In this document: in pieces, positions 8,069-16,301 of the stretch
Layout: every line of letters begins with the position of its first letter
Position numbering within the stretch: the first letter of the stretch is position 1
Assembly (NCBI GenBank): GCA_024694565.1
Contig: JAILJR010000121.1
Coordinates: 1-39,439, forward strand
Length of the DNA: 39,439 nucleotides
Direction: 5' to 3'
Origin: Butyrivibrio sp.
GTDB taxonomy: Bacteria; Bacillota; Clostridia; Lachnospirales; Lachnospiraceae
Translations under genes and position numbers: made by a program
The notes under the pieces: model-generated
The model's input: only the letters and a program-made list of their open reading frames with translations
Told to the model about the DNA's origin: nothing
Database searches by the model: none

Positions 8069-9538
8069 ATGGCAACTAAAAAAGAGACAGAAACAAAGAC
8101 AAAGATCACTGCAAAGAAGGCTGAGGAGTCGCTTGACGGCATGGCTATGGAAAAGGGCTCTGCAAAAGGGGAGACCAAAAAGTCCTCAAAACAGCTGCAG
8201 GCAGCAGTAGCTTCCGGTCAAGCGGCGCCAAAGAAGAGCGAGACCTCCGAGAAGAAAGCAGGCAGAAAGGGCGGCAAAAAGGGTGATAAGGCCGATCAGA
8301 GCCCAAAGGGTGCTAGTACTGACGGCAGGCTTGATGATGCGACCAGAGAGCTCTTTCAGCAGAAGATCAAGGAAATTCTTGCACTTGCCAAAAAGAAAAA
8401 GAACATGCTCGAGTATGCAGAGATCAGTGATTTCTTTGCAGAGCTCGGACTTAATGAGGAGCAGCTTGACAATGTCCTTGAGGTTCTCGAGAACTCCGGA
8501 ATTGATGTGCTTCGGGTAACAGATGCAGATGATGACATTCCCGAGGATGATGAGGTCATTCTCTCAGATGAGGATGAGGTTGACATGGAGAACCTGGACC
8601 TCTCCGTTCCGGATGGAATCAGTATTGAGGATCCTGTAAGGATGTACCTAAAGGAAATCGGTAAGGTTCCGCTTCTTACTGCTGAGCAGGAAATCGACCT
8701 TGCCAAGGCCATGGAAGCCGGGATTGATGCCGAGAAGGAGCTTGCAGACGACGAGGGTAAGAACGAGCTGTCCTCTGAGAGAAGGAAGGAACTTGACCAG
8801 ATCATCTATGAAGGTGAGGAGGCCAAGAAGCGCCTGGCTGAGGCAAACCTTCGTCTGGTTGTCAGCATAGCCAAGAGATATGTGGGACGTGGAATGCTCT
8901 TCCTTGACCTTATCCAGGAAGGCAATCTCGGACTTATAAAGGCTGTCGAGAAGTTTGATTTCAGAAAGGGCTTCAAGTTCTCGACCTATGCAACCTGGTG
9001 GATCAGACAGGCCATTACAAGAGCCATTGCCGACCAGGCAAGGACCATCCGTATCCCTGTACATATGGTAGAGACCATCAACAAGCTCATCCGTGTAAGC
9101 CGTCAGCTTCTGCAGGAGCTTGGACGTGAGCCTCTTCCTGAGGAGGTTGCAAAAGAGATGAATCTTCCTGTTGAGAGGGTGAGAGAGATACTCAAGATCT
9201 CACAGGAGCCCGTTTCGCTTGAGACTCCCATCGGTGAGGAGGAGGACAGCCATCTCGGCGATTTCATTCAGGACGACAATGTTCCTGTACCTGCCGATGC
9301 TGCAGCATTTACCCTTCTCAAGGAGCAGCTGGTTGAGGTTCTCGACACTCTGACAGAGCGTGAGCAGAAGGTGCTTCGCCTAAGATTTGGCCTTGACGAT
9401 GGCCGCGCGAGAACTCTTGAGGAAGTAGGTAAGGAGTTCAACGTAACCCGTGAGCGTATCCGTCAGATCGAAGCCAAGGCCCTGAGAAAGTTGCGTCACC
9501 CAAGCCGCAGCCGCAAGCTCAAGGACTATCTTGACTGA
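8069..9538 (+). CDS. rpoD: Primary RNA polymerase sigma factor (SigA/RpoD)
   Basis: The vegetative sigma-70 factor that directs RNA polymerase to housekeeping promoters. Region 2 is textbook ([47 protein letters not shown]); region 3 ([14 protein letters not shown]) and region 4 ([15 protein letters not shown], then the helix-turn-helix ending [20 protein letters not shown]) follow. I chose ATG 8069 ([10 protein letters not shown]), which has AAAGGA nine bases upstream, over ATG 8018, whose ribosome binding site is too distant. The first ~95 residues are an unusually Lys/Ala/Ser-rich, probably disordered extension before the acidic region-1.1-like part. trmK follows after a one-base gap. Confidence 0.97.
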   Translation: MATKKETETKTKITAKKAEESLDGMAMEKGSAKGETKKSSKQLQAAVASGQAAPKKSETSEKKAGRKGGKKGDKADQSPKGASTDGRLDDATRELFQQKIKEILALAKKKKNMLEYAEISDFFAELGLNEEQLDNVLEVLENSGIDVLRVTDADDDIPEDDEVILSDEDEVDMENLDLSVPDGISIEDPVRMYLKEIGKVPLLTAEQEIDLAKAMEAGIDAEKELADDEGKNELSSERRKELDQIIYEGEEAKKRLAEANLRLVVSIAKRYVGRGMLFLDLIQEGNLGLIKAVEKFDFRKGFKFSTYATWWIRQAITRAIADQARTIRIPVHMVETINKLIRVSRQLLQELGREPLPEEVAKEMNLPVERVREILKISQEPVSLETPIGEEEDSHLGDFIQDDNVPVPADAAAFTLLKEQLVEVLDTLTEREQKVLRLRFGLDDGRARTLEEVGKEFNVTRERIRQIEAKALRKLRHPSRSRKLKDYLD

Positions 9539-9539
9539 T

Positions 9540-10601
9540 ATGAGTAAAGAGAAGCTAAGCAGGCAGGATGCACAAGAACGCCAATGCTTCCAATCACCCG
9601 ATTCCGGAATTGCCGACAGGGATACAATGAAAAAAACCGGCATCCAATCTACGGATTACAGAATTGCCGACAAGGATGCGAAGAATTTTTCTTGCATTCC
9701 ATCTTCAGATATCCGGCTTGCCGACAGGGATGCTTCCAAAGAAGCATCCACTGAATTAAATGTACCATCTGCAGCAAAGAATTCTTCTCAGGATGTGGCG
9801 CTTAAGATGTCAAAAAGGCTCATCACAGTAGCAGACATGCTGGGCGAGGTAAAAGGAGAGCGATCTTCCAAATCAGCTTGCAGCACAGAAGATCCCCTCT
9901 GTAGCTACAGATGTGTTGCTGACGTGGGCTGTGATCACGGCTACGTCTCAATCTATCTGGTCCAGAAGAAGATGGCAGCCTCCTGCCTGGCCATGGATGT
10001 CCGAAAGGGTCCCCTTGGCATGGCAGAGAAAAACATAGAAGAGTACCGCCTTTCAGATAAAATAAAAGTCCGACTCTCCGATGGCCTTTCGGGCCTGGCT
10101 CCCGGCGAAGCTGATGCCCTGGTCATAGCAGGCATGGGAGGCAAGCTGATGATAAGCATCCTCGATAAAATGGATCTGTCTCTTCTTGGAATCAAAACAA
10201 TGGTTCTCCAACCCCAGTCAGACCTTGAAGAATTCAGGCGCTACATTCTGGATGCAGGCTTTGCGGTAGAAGACGAGAGAATAATCTGCGACGAAGGCAA
10301 GTACTATTTCCCTATGCGTGTCAGTGTATATCCATCAGACACCTCCGGGAACGATGCATTATCGCTCCTGTCAGATCGGATTCCAAAGGACAGAGCCCTC
10401 TGTCTGCACTTTCGCTACGGAGCCTCCAACATCCTCCGTCAGGATCGTACATTTATATCTTACCTGCTCCACGGCCGCGAAGTCACCACCTCCATCCTGA
10501 AAACCTTAAACCCCAATTCCCATCCTGACCGCTATCTTCAGTTGAAAGAAGAATTGGAAGATATCAATTACCTGCTGTCAGGTTTTGAAAACGGACTATA
10601 A
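9540..10601 (+). CDS. trmK: tRNA (adenine22-N1)-methyltransferase with a repeat-bearing N-terminal extension
   Basis: A class I SAM-dependent methyltransferase of the TrmK/DUF633 family that makes m1A22 in tRNA. The conserved core begins at MSKRLITVADM (ATG 9807), followed by the SAM-binding VADVGCDHGYVSIYLV, ALVIAGMGGKLM and MVLQPQSDLEEFRRYI. The 353-residue length far exceeds the usual ~230, because of a ~90-residue N-terminal extension containing three imperfect repeats built on S-x-D-x-(G/R)-(I/L)-A-D-(R/K)-D. A short hydrophilic insert (KGERSSKSACSTEDPLCSYR) also precedes the first Rossmann strand. Start is ATG 9540, one base after the rpoD stop, giving tight coupling; if the internal ATG 9807 is used instead, the protein has normal length. 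Confidence 0.88.
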   Translation: MSKEKLSRQDAQERQCFQSPDSGIADRDTMKKTGIQSTDYRIADKDAKNFSCIPSSDIRLADRDASKEASTELNVPSAAKNSSQDVALKMSKRLITVADMLGEVKGERSSKSACSTEDPLCSYRCVADVGCDHGYVSIYLVQKKMAASCLAMDVRKGPLGMAEKNIEEYRLSDKIKVRLSDGLSGLAPGEADALVIAGMGGKLMISILDKMDLSLLGIKTMVLQPQSDLEEFRRYILDAGFAVEDERIICDEGKYYFPMRVSVYPSDTSGNDALSLLSDRIPKDRALCLHFRYGASNILRQDRTFISYLLHGREVTTSILKTLNPNSHPDRYLQLKEELEDINYLLSGFENGL

Positions 10602-10626
10602 AACAACTTTAAGTGAAAAATTTAAT

Positions 10627-10830
10627 GAGTTGCACGACAAAAGCTCGCCAGTACAGCTCAGGCTGTGCATATTGCACAAGCAACTGAGTGGCCCTGTGAG
10701 CTCGTCGGTACTTAGCGAGGTATTTTCGAGCTTAGTACCGCTACGAAGCGAAAGGAGCGAAAGCGTGCCCGAAGTGATTGTACAATATGCACAGCCGGAG
10801 CTGTACTGGTGAGCTTTTGTCGGGCAGCTC
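10627..10830 (-). repeat. Palindromic element, copy 2 (arm type A, inverted orientation)
   Basis: Same family as copy 1 in opposite orientation: the reverse complement of its core (about 10735-10795) matches copy 1 nearly base for base over some 60 bases. Outer arms (GAGTTGCACGACAAAAGCTC at left, complement at right) pair over about 34 bases with two mismatches. It starts 25 bp after the trmK stop. ATTTAAT occurs directly outside both ends (10620-10626 and 10831-10837), a probable target duplication. Confidence 0.9.
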
Positions 10831-10861
10831 ATTTAATTCGAATTGTTAAATGTTTGAGTGA

Positions 10862-10998
10862 GGCCAAACAATATGTGCAAACGCTGAGAGGCCCTTGCGA
10901 GCGGTCGGCACTTAGCGACCGTACTTTGGTCGCTTAGTACCGTTACCAGCGAGCAGGAGCGAAAGCGTGCCCGAAGCGCTTGCACATATTGTCTGGCC
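10862..10998 (-). repeat. Palindromic element, copy 3 (short, arm type C)
   Basis: About 137 bp, 31 bp after copy 2. The core (GAGCAGGAGCGAAAGCGTGC region, about 10950-10975) matches the family, and the apical hairpin is GCGACC/GGTCGC around GTACTTT. The outer arms are unrelated to types A and B: GGCCAAACAATATGTGCAA at left pairs with TTGCACATATTGTCTGGCC at right. No target duplication seen. It lies 39 bp before the nucleoside kinase gene and so would be in its mRNA leader if co-transcribed with trmK. Confidence 0.85.
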
Positions 10999-11037
10999 GG
11001 GCAAAATAATAATCCACTTCAGAAAAAAGGAGCCTCT

Positions 11038-12690
11038 ATGCCAGTAATCACGATAAGTGCAGTCCCCAAAGAGTATGAGCGCGGAATAACCTATGAGACG
11101 ATTGCCCAGGAGTATCAGAAGTTCTATGATGCCAGGATCGCTGCCGTAATATTCAATGGAAAAATCCGCGAATTAATGAAACCGGTAAAAAAAGATGGTG
11201 TCCTCTCTTTTGTCACTGTCTCTGACAGCATTGGCTATAAGACCATGAGAAGAACCGCCGTCATGATGCTAATAAAAGCTGTAAAAGATGTTGCAGGAGT
11301 GGAGAAGCTTTCCACGACCAAGGTGGAATTTACCATCGGCAATGGTTATTACTGCACGATCAAAGGGACAGATGTAACAGATGAGCTGGTCGGCAGAATA
11401 TCTGACAGATTCGCTGAAATCTCAAAAGAAGCCATTCCGATTATCAAGAAGGTCTTTCCGATCGATGAAGCAATTGAGATATTCAGGAAGCAGGGCATGC
11501 AGGACAAGGTAACCCTCCTGAAATACCGCCGCAGCTCAGAGATCAACATATACAAGATGGGTGATTTCTATGATTATTTCTACGGCTACATGCTGCCCAA
11601 CACATCATATATTGAAAAATTCAAGCTTGAGAAATTCCACGACGGAATGCTCCTTACCCTGCCAACAAGGCGTTCACCCAATGAGCTTATCGTATCTGAA
11701 CCCAGAGAGAAGCTGTTTCAGACGATGAAGCTTGCCAGTGACTGGGGCAGCATGATGGGAATCGGCAATGTCGGAGAGCTCAATGACAAGGTCTGCGAGG
11801 GCAGGATCAATGAGATGATCCTGATACAGGAGGCTCTTCAGGAGCGCAGGATCGGAGAGATTGCCAAGAGGATATATCATAGGGAGGGCGTCAAGTTCAT
11901 AATGATCGCCGGACCAAGCTCCTCAGGAAAGACCAGCTTTGCAAATCGTCTCTCGATACAGCTTCGGACCTACGGAATGACTCCTCACCCGATAAGTCTC
12001 GACAACTACTTTGTTGACAGGGAAAAGACTCCGCTGAATCCTGACGGCAGCTACAATTTTGAGTGTCTCGAAGCACTTGATGTTGAGCAGTTCAATGAGG
12101 ATATGACAAAGCTCCTTCAGGGTGAAGAGGTTGAGCTTCCCGAGTTCAATTTTATTACCGGCAAGAGAGAAATAAACGGAATGAAGCTTAAGCTTGGAGA
12201 GAGGGATGTGCTTGTAATCGAGGGCATTCACGGACTCAATGAGAAAATGAGCTACGCACTTCCAGCAAAGTCAAAGTTCAAGATCTACATAAGTGCACTT
12301 ACCACTTTGAGTCTTGACTACCACAACAGGATCTCCACAACTGACGGTCGCCTTCTTAGAAGGATTGTAAGGGATGCAAGAACCAGAGGCGCTTCCGCCA
12401 AGAGGACGATCAGCATGTGGGGGTCAGTAAGGGCAGGAGAAGAGGCCAATATCTTCCCGTTCCAGGAGGATGCGGATGAGATGTTCAACTCGGCACAGAT
12501 ATACGAGCTTGCAGTTATAAAGCCTTTCGCAGAGCCGCTCCTTTTCTCAATATCAAAGGAAGAGCCGGAGTACTATGAAGCAAAGAGACTCCTCAAATTC
12601 CTGGACTATTTTGTATGCGTAGACAGCTCCATGCTTCCCAAAAACTCTATCTGCAGGGAATTTGTAGGAGGAAGCTGCTTTAAAGTCTGA
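11038..12690 (+). CDS. TGS/uridine kinase-like nucleoside kinase with ThrRS-like N-terminus
   Basis: A 550-residue two-part protein common in Firmicutes. The first ~270 residues resemble the TGS and second additional domains of threonyl-tRNA synthetase, here without a synthetase catalytic domain. The C-terminal half is a phosphoribulokinase/uridine-kinase P-loop NTPase: Walker A GPSSSGKTS at residues 292-300, then the substrate-side segment PISLDNYFVDREKTP and VLVIEGIHGLNEKMS. Known relatives are annotated as nucleoside or uridine kinases; the actual substrate is not proven by sequence. The start is well supported by AAAAAAGGAG nine bases upstream. It is separated from trmK by two palindromic elements and followed by the rnpB promoter. 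Confidence 0.85.
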   Translation: MPVITISAVPKEYERGITYETIAQEYQKFYDARIAAVIFNGKIRELMKPVKKDGVLSFVTVSDSIGYKTMRRTAVMMLIKAVKDVAGVEKLSTTKVEFTIGNGYYCTIKGTDVTDELVGRISDRFAEISKEAIPIIKKVFPIDEAIEIFRKQGMQDKVTLLKYRRSSEINIYKMGDFYDYFYGYMLPNTSYIEKFKLEKFHDGMLLTLPTRRSPNELIVSEPREKLFQTMKLASDWGSMMGIGNVGELNDKVCEGRINEMILIQEALQERRIGEIAKRIYHREGVKFIMIAGPSSSGKTSFANRLSIQLRTYGMTPHPISLDNYFVDREKTPLNPDGSYNFECLEALDVEQFNEDMTKLLQGEEVELPEFNFITGKREINGMKLKLGERDVLVIEGIHGLNEKMSYALPAKSKFKIYISALTTLSLDYHNRISTTDGRLLRRIVRDARTRGASAKRTISMWGSVRAGEEANIFPFQEDADEMFNSAQIYELAVIKPFAEPLLFSISKEEPEYYEAKRLLKFLDYFVCVDSSMLPKNSICREFVGGSCFKV

Positions 12691-12768
12691 TAAAACTTCG
12701 GCACTTTGAGCTGAGCACAGGAGTGTTGCCGGCTGTCAGCTGAATCGTAAACCTGGATTAGGCTGAGA

Positions 12769-12797
12769 TTGACAATTTCACCTTAAGCTTTTAAAAT
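12769..12797 (+). promoter_or_regulatory. Sigma-A promoter of rnpB
   Basis: A consensus -35 TTGACA (12769-12774) and -10 TAAAAT (12792-12797) with the ideal 17-base spacer, placing the start site at the mapped 5' end of the RNase P RNA around 12804-12807. Confidence 0.88.
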
Positions 12798-12806
12798 GTA
12801 CATTCG

Positions 12807-13171
12807 TGAGCAGAATGGATGATCGCTGCCACGCAGACGAAAGGGCGTGGGAGAGGAAAGTCCGGGCTTCATAGGGCAGGATGCCAGATAACGTCTGGTG
12901 GAGGCAACTCCCAGGCCAGTGCAACAGAAATATACCGCGTAAGCAATGGGGCGGGCAACCGCTCATTGACCGTAAGGGTGGAAAGGCAGTGTAAGAGACT
13001 ACCGTGCTGGTGGTAACATCAGTAGCCATGTAAACCCCATCCGAAGCAAGACCGAGAAGAGGACCATGAACCGGCCCGGTTCGTCCTCAGGTGGGTCGCT
13101 TGAGGCTGTCGGCGACGGCAGTCCTAGATAGATGATCATCCCCGACATAACCCGGCTTACAGTTCTGCTCA
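12807..13171 (+). ncRNA. rnpB: RNase P RNA (M1 RNA)
   Basis: The catalytic RNA that cleaves 5' leaders from pre-tRNAs. Universal landmarks are present: GAGGAAAGTCCGGGCT near 12851, TAGGGCAGGATGCCAGATAACG, CAGTGCAACAGAAATATACC, GGTAAACCCCATCC-type strand, CCTAGATAGATGA and ACCCGGCTTA near the 3' end. The ends pair (TGAGCAGAA 12807 onward with TTCTGCTCA up to 13171), forming P1. Helix sequence and order resemble the ancestral type A more than the Bacillus type B. The usual ACAGAA near the 3' end reads ACATAA, a variant. A strong promoter and a terminator bracket it as a single-gene transcript. Confidence 0.96.
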
Positions 13172-13196
13172 CTAAAAAAAGATATATTCAAATTTG

Positions 13197-13231
13197 AAAG
13201 AACATCTGTAAATATGGATGTTCTTTTTTTT
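13197..13231 (+). terminator. Rho-independent terminator of rnpB
   Basis: AAAGAACATC (13197-13206) pairs with GATGTTCTTT (13217-13226) and is followed by a T-run. It lies about 25 bases after the RNase P RNA. Confidence 0.88.
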
Positions 13232-13281
13232 ATAGCCATATTATACTAGGAATGAGGTTTTGTAATTTGATTTAACTAATA

Positions 13282-13404
13282 AGAGCCGGGAGGAAATATT
13301 TGAAAATGTATATGCGAGCCGGCTCGGGAAGATGCATTTTCAAATATTTCCATTTGGCGGATATCCGATAGCAGGGAAACGCCCGCGTTTATGAGTCCTG
13401 GCTC
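13282..13404. repeat. Nested inverted repeat before the GH94 gene
   Basis: GGAAATATTTGAAAATG at 13292-13308 has an exact 17-base reverse complement at 13335-13351, separated by a spacer containing the palindrome GAGCCGGCTC. An outer pair, AGAGCCGGGA (13282-13291) and TCCTGGCTCT (13395-13404), encloses it with one mismatch. It could be a hairpin in the GH94 mRNA leader, a bipartite operator for the phosphorylase genes, or another small palindromic repeat family; nothing here decides. Confidence 0.75.
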
Positions 13405-13442
13405 TGAACAGTTACAATTTGATTAAGAAAGGGACAGATACA

Positions 13443-16181
13443 ATGAGCAGATATGAGTTTATCGACAGTCATGGAACATTCAGAATGGATAACCCACAGC
13501 ATACTAGCGGACTCTATATTCCGGTGGCGGGGAATACGGGGCTTAGGAGTGCGGTAACACCGGATTTTGGCGGTGACAGCAAGCTGGATCAGAACCATTT
13601 TCTGATCGCTCCCAAGAGCATTTCAAACCTTCATTCTGATCGGGACACAAGGAACTTCTTCTGTGTATTCAAGGATGATATCTGGTCTGCAACAGGTGCA
13701 TCTGCCACTCAGGAAGCTGACAGATTCACAGACAGGGAGGATGAGGTTCAGCTGGTTGGAGGCCGCATGTGGCAGACCGTGACCAGAACCTCCAAAAAGT
13801 GGAAGATCACATCAGAGGTTACGATTTTCTCGCTCCTTGACACACAGGCAGAGATAATGATCGTCAAGCTCACAAATGATTCAGGTGCTGACCTTACGTT
13901 CACGCCTGTTGCTGCTGTTCCTATATATGCAAGAAGTGCAGATAATCTAAGGGATCACAGACATGTGACATCGCTCTTAAACCGCGCCGTGGTTTCGGAA
14001 AACGGAGTGATCGTCAAGCCTACACTTTCTTTTGACGAGAGAGGGCATCAGATAAACGACACATCATATTATGTTATTGGAGCTGATGAAAATGGTAAGG
14101 CTCCCGCAGAATTCATCGCAGATACTGATCTCTATTTAGGTGAAGGCGGAACCTTCCTTCGCCCTCGCAGCATATTGAGCAATGACGAAGGCAACAGCGC
14201 ATGGAAGAAGGCTCCTTTTAATGTTGACGGAAAAGAAAATATTGGTGCTCTCAAATTTGATGAGGTAAAGCTTGAAGCCGGAAAGAGCGTGACCTTCCAG
14301 ATTGCGGCAGGATGCTTTGCTGACGCATCCGAAAAGAGGGGCGATGAGCAGATAACAAAGGCTTTGGAAGTAATAAGTAGCGCTGATACAGCACAGAAGG
14401 CATTTTTTGAAACTGCCGGATACTGGAACAGCCTTACAAACATTCATGTAAAGACTGGAGACCACAATTTTGACTGTTTCATGGAGTGGATTGCTTTCCA
14501 GCCACAGCTGCGAAGGATCTATGGCTGTTCCTTTCTTCCGCATCATGACTACGGACGCGGGGGCAGGGGCTGGAGAGACCTGTGGCAGGACTGCCTTGCA
14601 CTTCTTTTGACAGATCCAAAGGGCGTCAGAGAGATGATTCTTGACAATTTCAAGGGCGTCAGGCTCGATGGCACCAATGCCACCATCATAGGCGATCATC
14701 CCGGAGAGTTCAAGGCAGACAGGAATGGAATCCCAAGAGTATGGATGGATCACGGCTTCTGGCCATTCCTCACACTAAGGCTCTACATGGATCAGACCGG
14801 GGATCTTGACATCCTCTCTGAGGACGTTTCTTATTTCAAGGACGCCCAGATCATGAGAGCCAAGGACAGGGATGACAGATACTCCGAGGAACAGGGAGTG
14901 ATACAGAAGACTGAAGATGGTAGGGATTATCTCGGTTCAGTCCTTGAACATGTGCTTATTCAGAATCTGACTGCAGTATATGATGTTGGAGAAAACGGAG
15001 AGATCAGGCTTCGCGGAGCCGACTGGAATGATGCTCTCGATATGGCGAGGGACAAGGGTGAAAGTGTGGCCTTCACCTGCGGCTATGCAGGTAATCTGCA
15101 AAGTATAGCTGAGTATCTTCGCATTTACAGTGACAGGAGCGGAAATAAGGACTGCCTGCTGATTCCTGAGATAAAAGAGCTTCTTACAGGCTCTGAGGAA
15201 AGAGTTTTTGCGGATACAAAGTCGAAGAACGATACGCTGAAATCTTATATGAGAAGTGTATCACATGAGGCACCTGCGGAGAGGGAAAGCTTTTCAATCT
15301 CAGAAATCGCTGATGCCCTTGATAAGAAGGCCGATCTTATGATGAAGCTCATCAGGGAAAAAGAATGGGTTACTGACAGTGAAGGAAACGGCTGGTATAA
15401 CGGCTACTACGACAACGAGGGAAGAAGAGTCGAGGGTGAATTTGACACCGGAGATGGAAAGAACGTCAGGATGATGCTGACAGGTGCGGTTTTCTCTATC
15501 ATGTCAGGAACCGCAGAGGATGACAGGATTCCTGCTATCACAAAGAGCGCAGACAAATATCTTTACAGCAGGGAGCTTGGCGGATACAGGCTTAACACTG
15601 ATTTTAAGGCCCTCAGGACCGATCTTGGAAGAATGTTTGGATTTTCTTACGGTGACAAGGAGAACGGCGCTGTCTTTTCCCACATGGCAGTGATGTACGG
15701 AAATGCACTCTACAGAAGAGGTTTTGCTAAAGAGGGATTTGTCGCGTTAAACAGCCTCTATGATGCTGCAATGAATTTTGAGGTGAGCAGGATTTATCCC
15801 GGTATTCCAGAGTACTTTAACGGCGAGGGAAGGGGACTTTACAACTATCTGACAGGTGCAGCCAGCTGGTACCTTATGACCGTGGTGACAGAGGAATTTG
15901 GCGTAAGGGGCATGGCAGGTGATCTGGTCATTGATCCAAAGCTTCTTGCCTGTCAGTTTGATGCATCGGGAGAGGCATCAATTACGCTTCCCTTCAGGGA
16001 CAGGATTTTTAATGTGGTCTTCCACAATGAAGCAGGAAAATCCTACTCGGAGTACTCGGTTGAGAAGGTTCTGATAGACGGCAAAGAAGAGGGTGCAGCA
16101 AAGGACGGCCTGAAAGTTATTTCTTCTTCTGCGATCGATGCCCTTAGCGCAGGTGTCCATAAGATCAGCGTTTATCTCTAA
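13443..16181 (+). CDS. GH94 family glycoside phosphorylase (cellobiose/laminaribiose phosphorylase type)
   Basis: An inverting disaccharide or oligosaccharide phosphorylase of 912 residues that splits a beta-glucosidic bond with phosphate to give a sugar 1-phosphate, saving ATP. It has the GH94 order: N-terminal beta-sandwich (about residues 1-270), linker helices, then an (alpha/alpha)6 barrel. The catalytic-region motif GRGWRDLWQD is at about residues 374-383, with RLDGTNATIIGDHPGEFK, EIRLRGADWNDALDMA and FDTGDGKNVRMMLTG further on. No signal peptide, so it acts on imported sugars. I chose ATG 13443 (MSRYEF), with AGAAAGGG upstream, over TTG 13419. Substrate cannot be read from sequence; the adjacent GH161-like enzyme favours beta-1,3- or beta-1,4-gluco-oligosaccharides. 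Confidence 0.85.
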   Translation: MSRYEFIDSHGTFRMDNPQHTSGLYIPVAGNTGLRSAVTPDFGGDSKLDQNHFLIAPKSISNLHSDRDTRNFFCVFKDDIWSATGASATQEADRFTDREDEVQLVGGRMWQTVTRTSKKWKITSEVTIFSLLDTQAEIMIVKLTNDSGADLTFTPVAAVPIYARSADNLRDHRHVTSLLNRAVVSENGVIVKPTLSFDERGHQINDTSYYVIGADENGKAPAEFIADTDLYLGEGGTFLRPRSILSNDEGNSAWKKAPFNVDGKENIGALKFDEVKLEAGKSVTFQIAAGCFADASEKRGDEQITKALEVISSADTAQKAFFETAGYWNSLTNIHVKTGDHNFDCFMEWIAFQPQLRRIYGCSFLPHHDYGRGGRGWRDLWQDCLALLLTDPKGVREMILDNFKGVRLDGTNATIIGDHPGEFKADRNGIPRVWMDHGFWPFLTLRLYMDQTGDLDILSEDVSYFKDAQIMRAKDRDDRYSEEQGVIQKTEDGRDYLGSVLEHVLIQNLTAVYDVGENGEIRLRGADWNDALDMARDKGESVAFTCGYAGNLQSIAEYLRIYSDRSGNKDCLLIPEIKELLTGSEERVFADTKSKNDTLKSYMRSVSHEAPAERESFSISEIADALDKKADLMMKLIREKEWVTDSEGNGWYNGYYDNEGRRVEGEFDTGDGKNVRMMLTGAVFSIMSGTAEDDRIPAITKSADKYLYSRELGGYRLNTDFKALRTDLGRMFGFSYGDKENGAVFSHMAVMYGNALYRRGFAKEGFVALNSLYDAAMNFEVSRIYPGIPEYFNGEGRGLYNYLTGAASWYLMTVVTEEFGVRGMAGDLVIDPKLLACQFDASGEASITLPFRDRIFNVVFHNEAGKSYSEYSVEKVLIDGKEEGAAKDGLKVISSSAIDALSAGVHKISVYL

Positions 16182-16301
16182 GTTTTTCTGATACAAAGAG
16201 CCGGATACCGTAAGCGCACATTAATTTGGCGCCTTCGGATTCCGCATCCGACCGGATTATTCCGGATATAAAACGGCATTTTTAGATGAGGAGAAAAATA
16301 C
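16182..16301 (+). other. Structured spacer between the two phosphorylase genes
   Basis: A 120 bp gap rich in CCGGAT/ATCCGG words in both orientations (for example around 16202 and 16248-16265), able to form alternative hairpins. There is no T-run, so it is probably not a terminator; it may tune expression of the second gene. The ribosome binding site GAGGAG for the next gene lies at its end. Confidence 0.4.

Noticed and set aside
8356-8805. Long antisense ORFs opposite rpoD
   Set aside because: Ser/Ile-rich shadow frames of a well-supported sigma factor gene, without ribosome binding sites.
4831-11000. CRISPR array as an explanation for the repeats
   Set aside because: The repeats are ~200 bp, palindromic, kilobases apart and in both orientations, and there are no cas genes.
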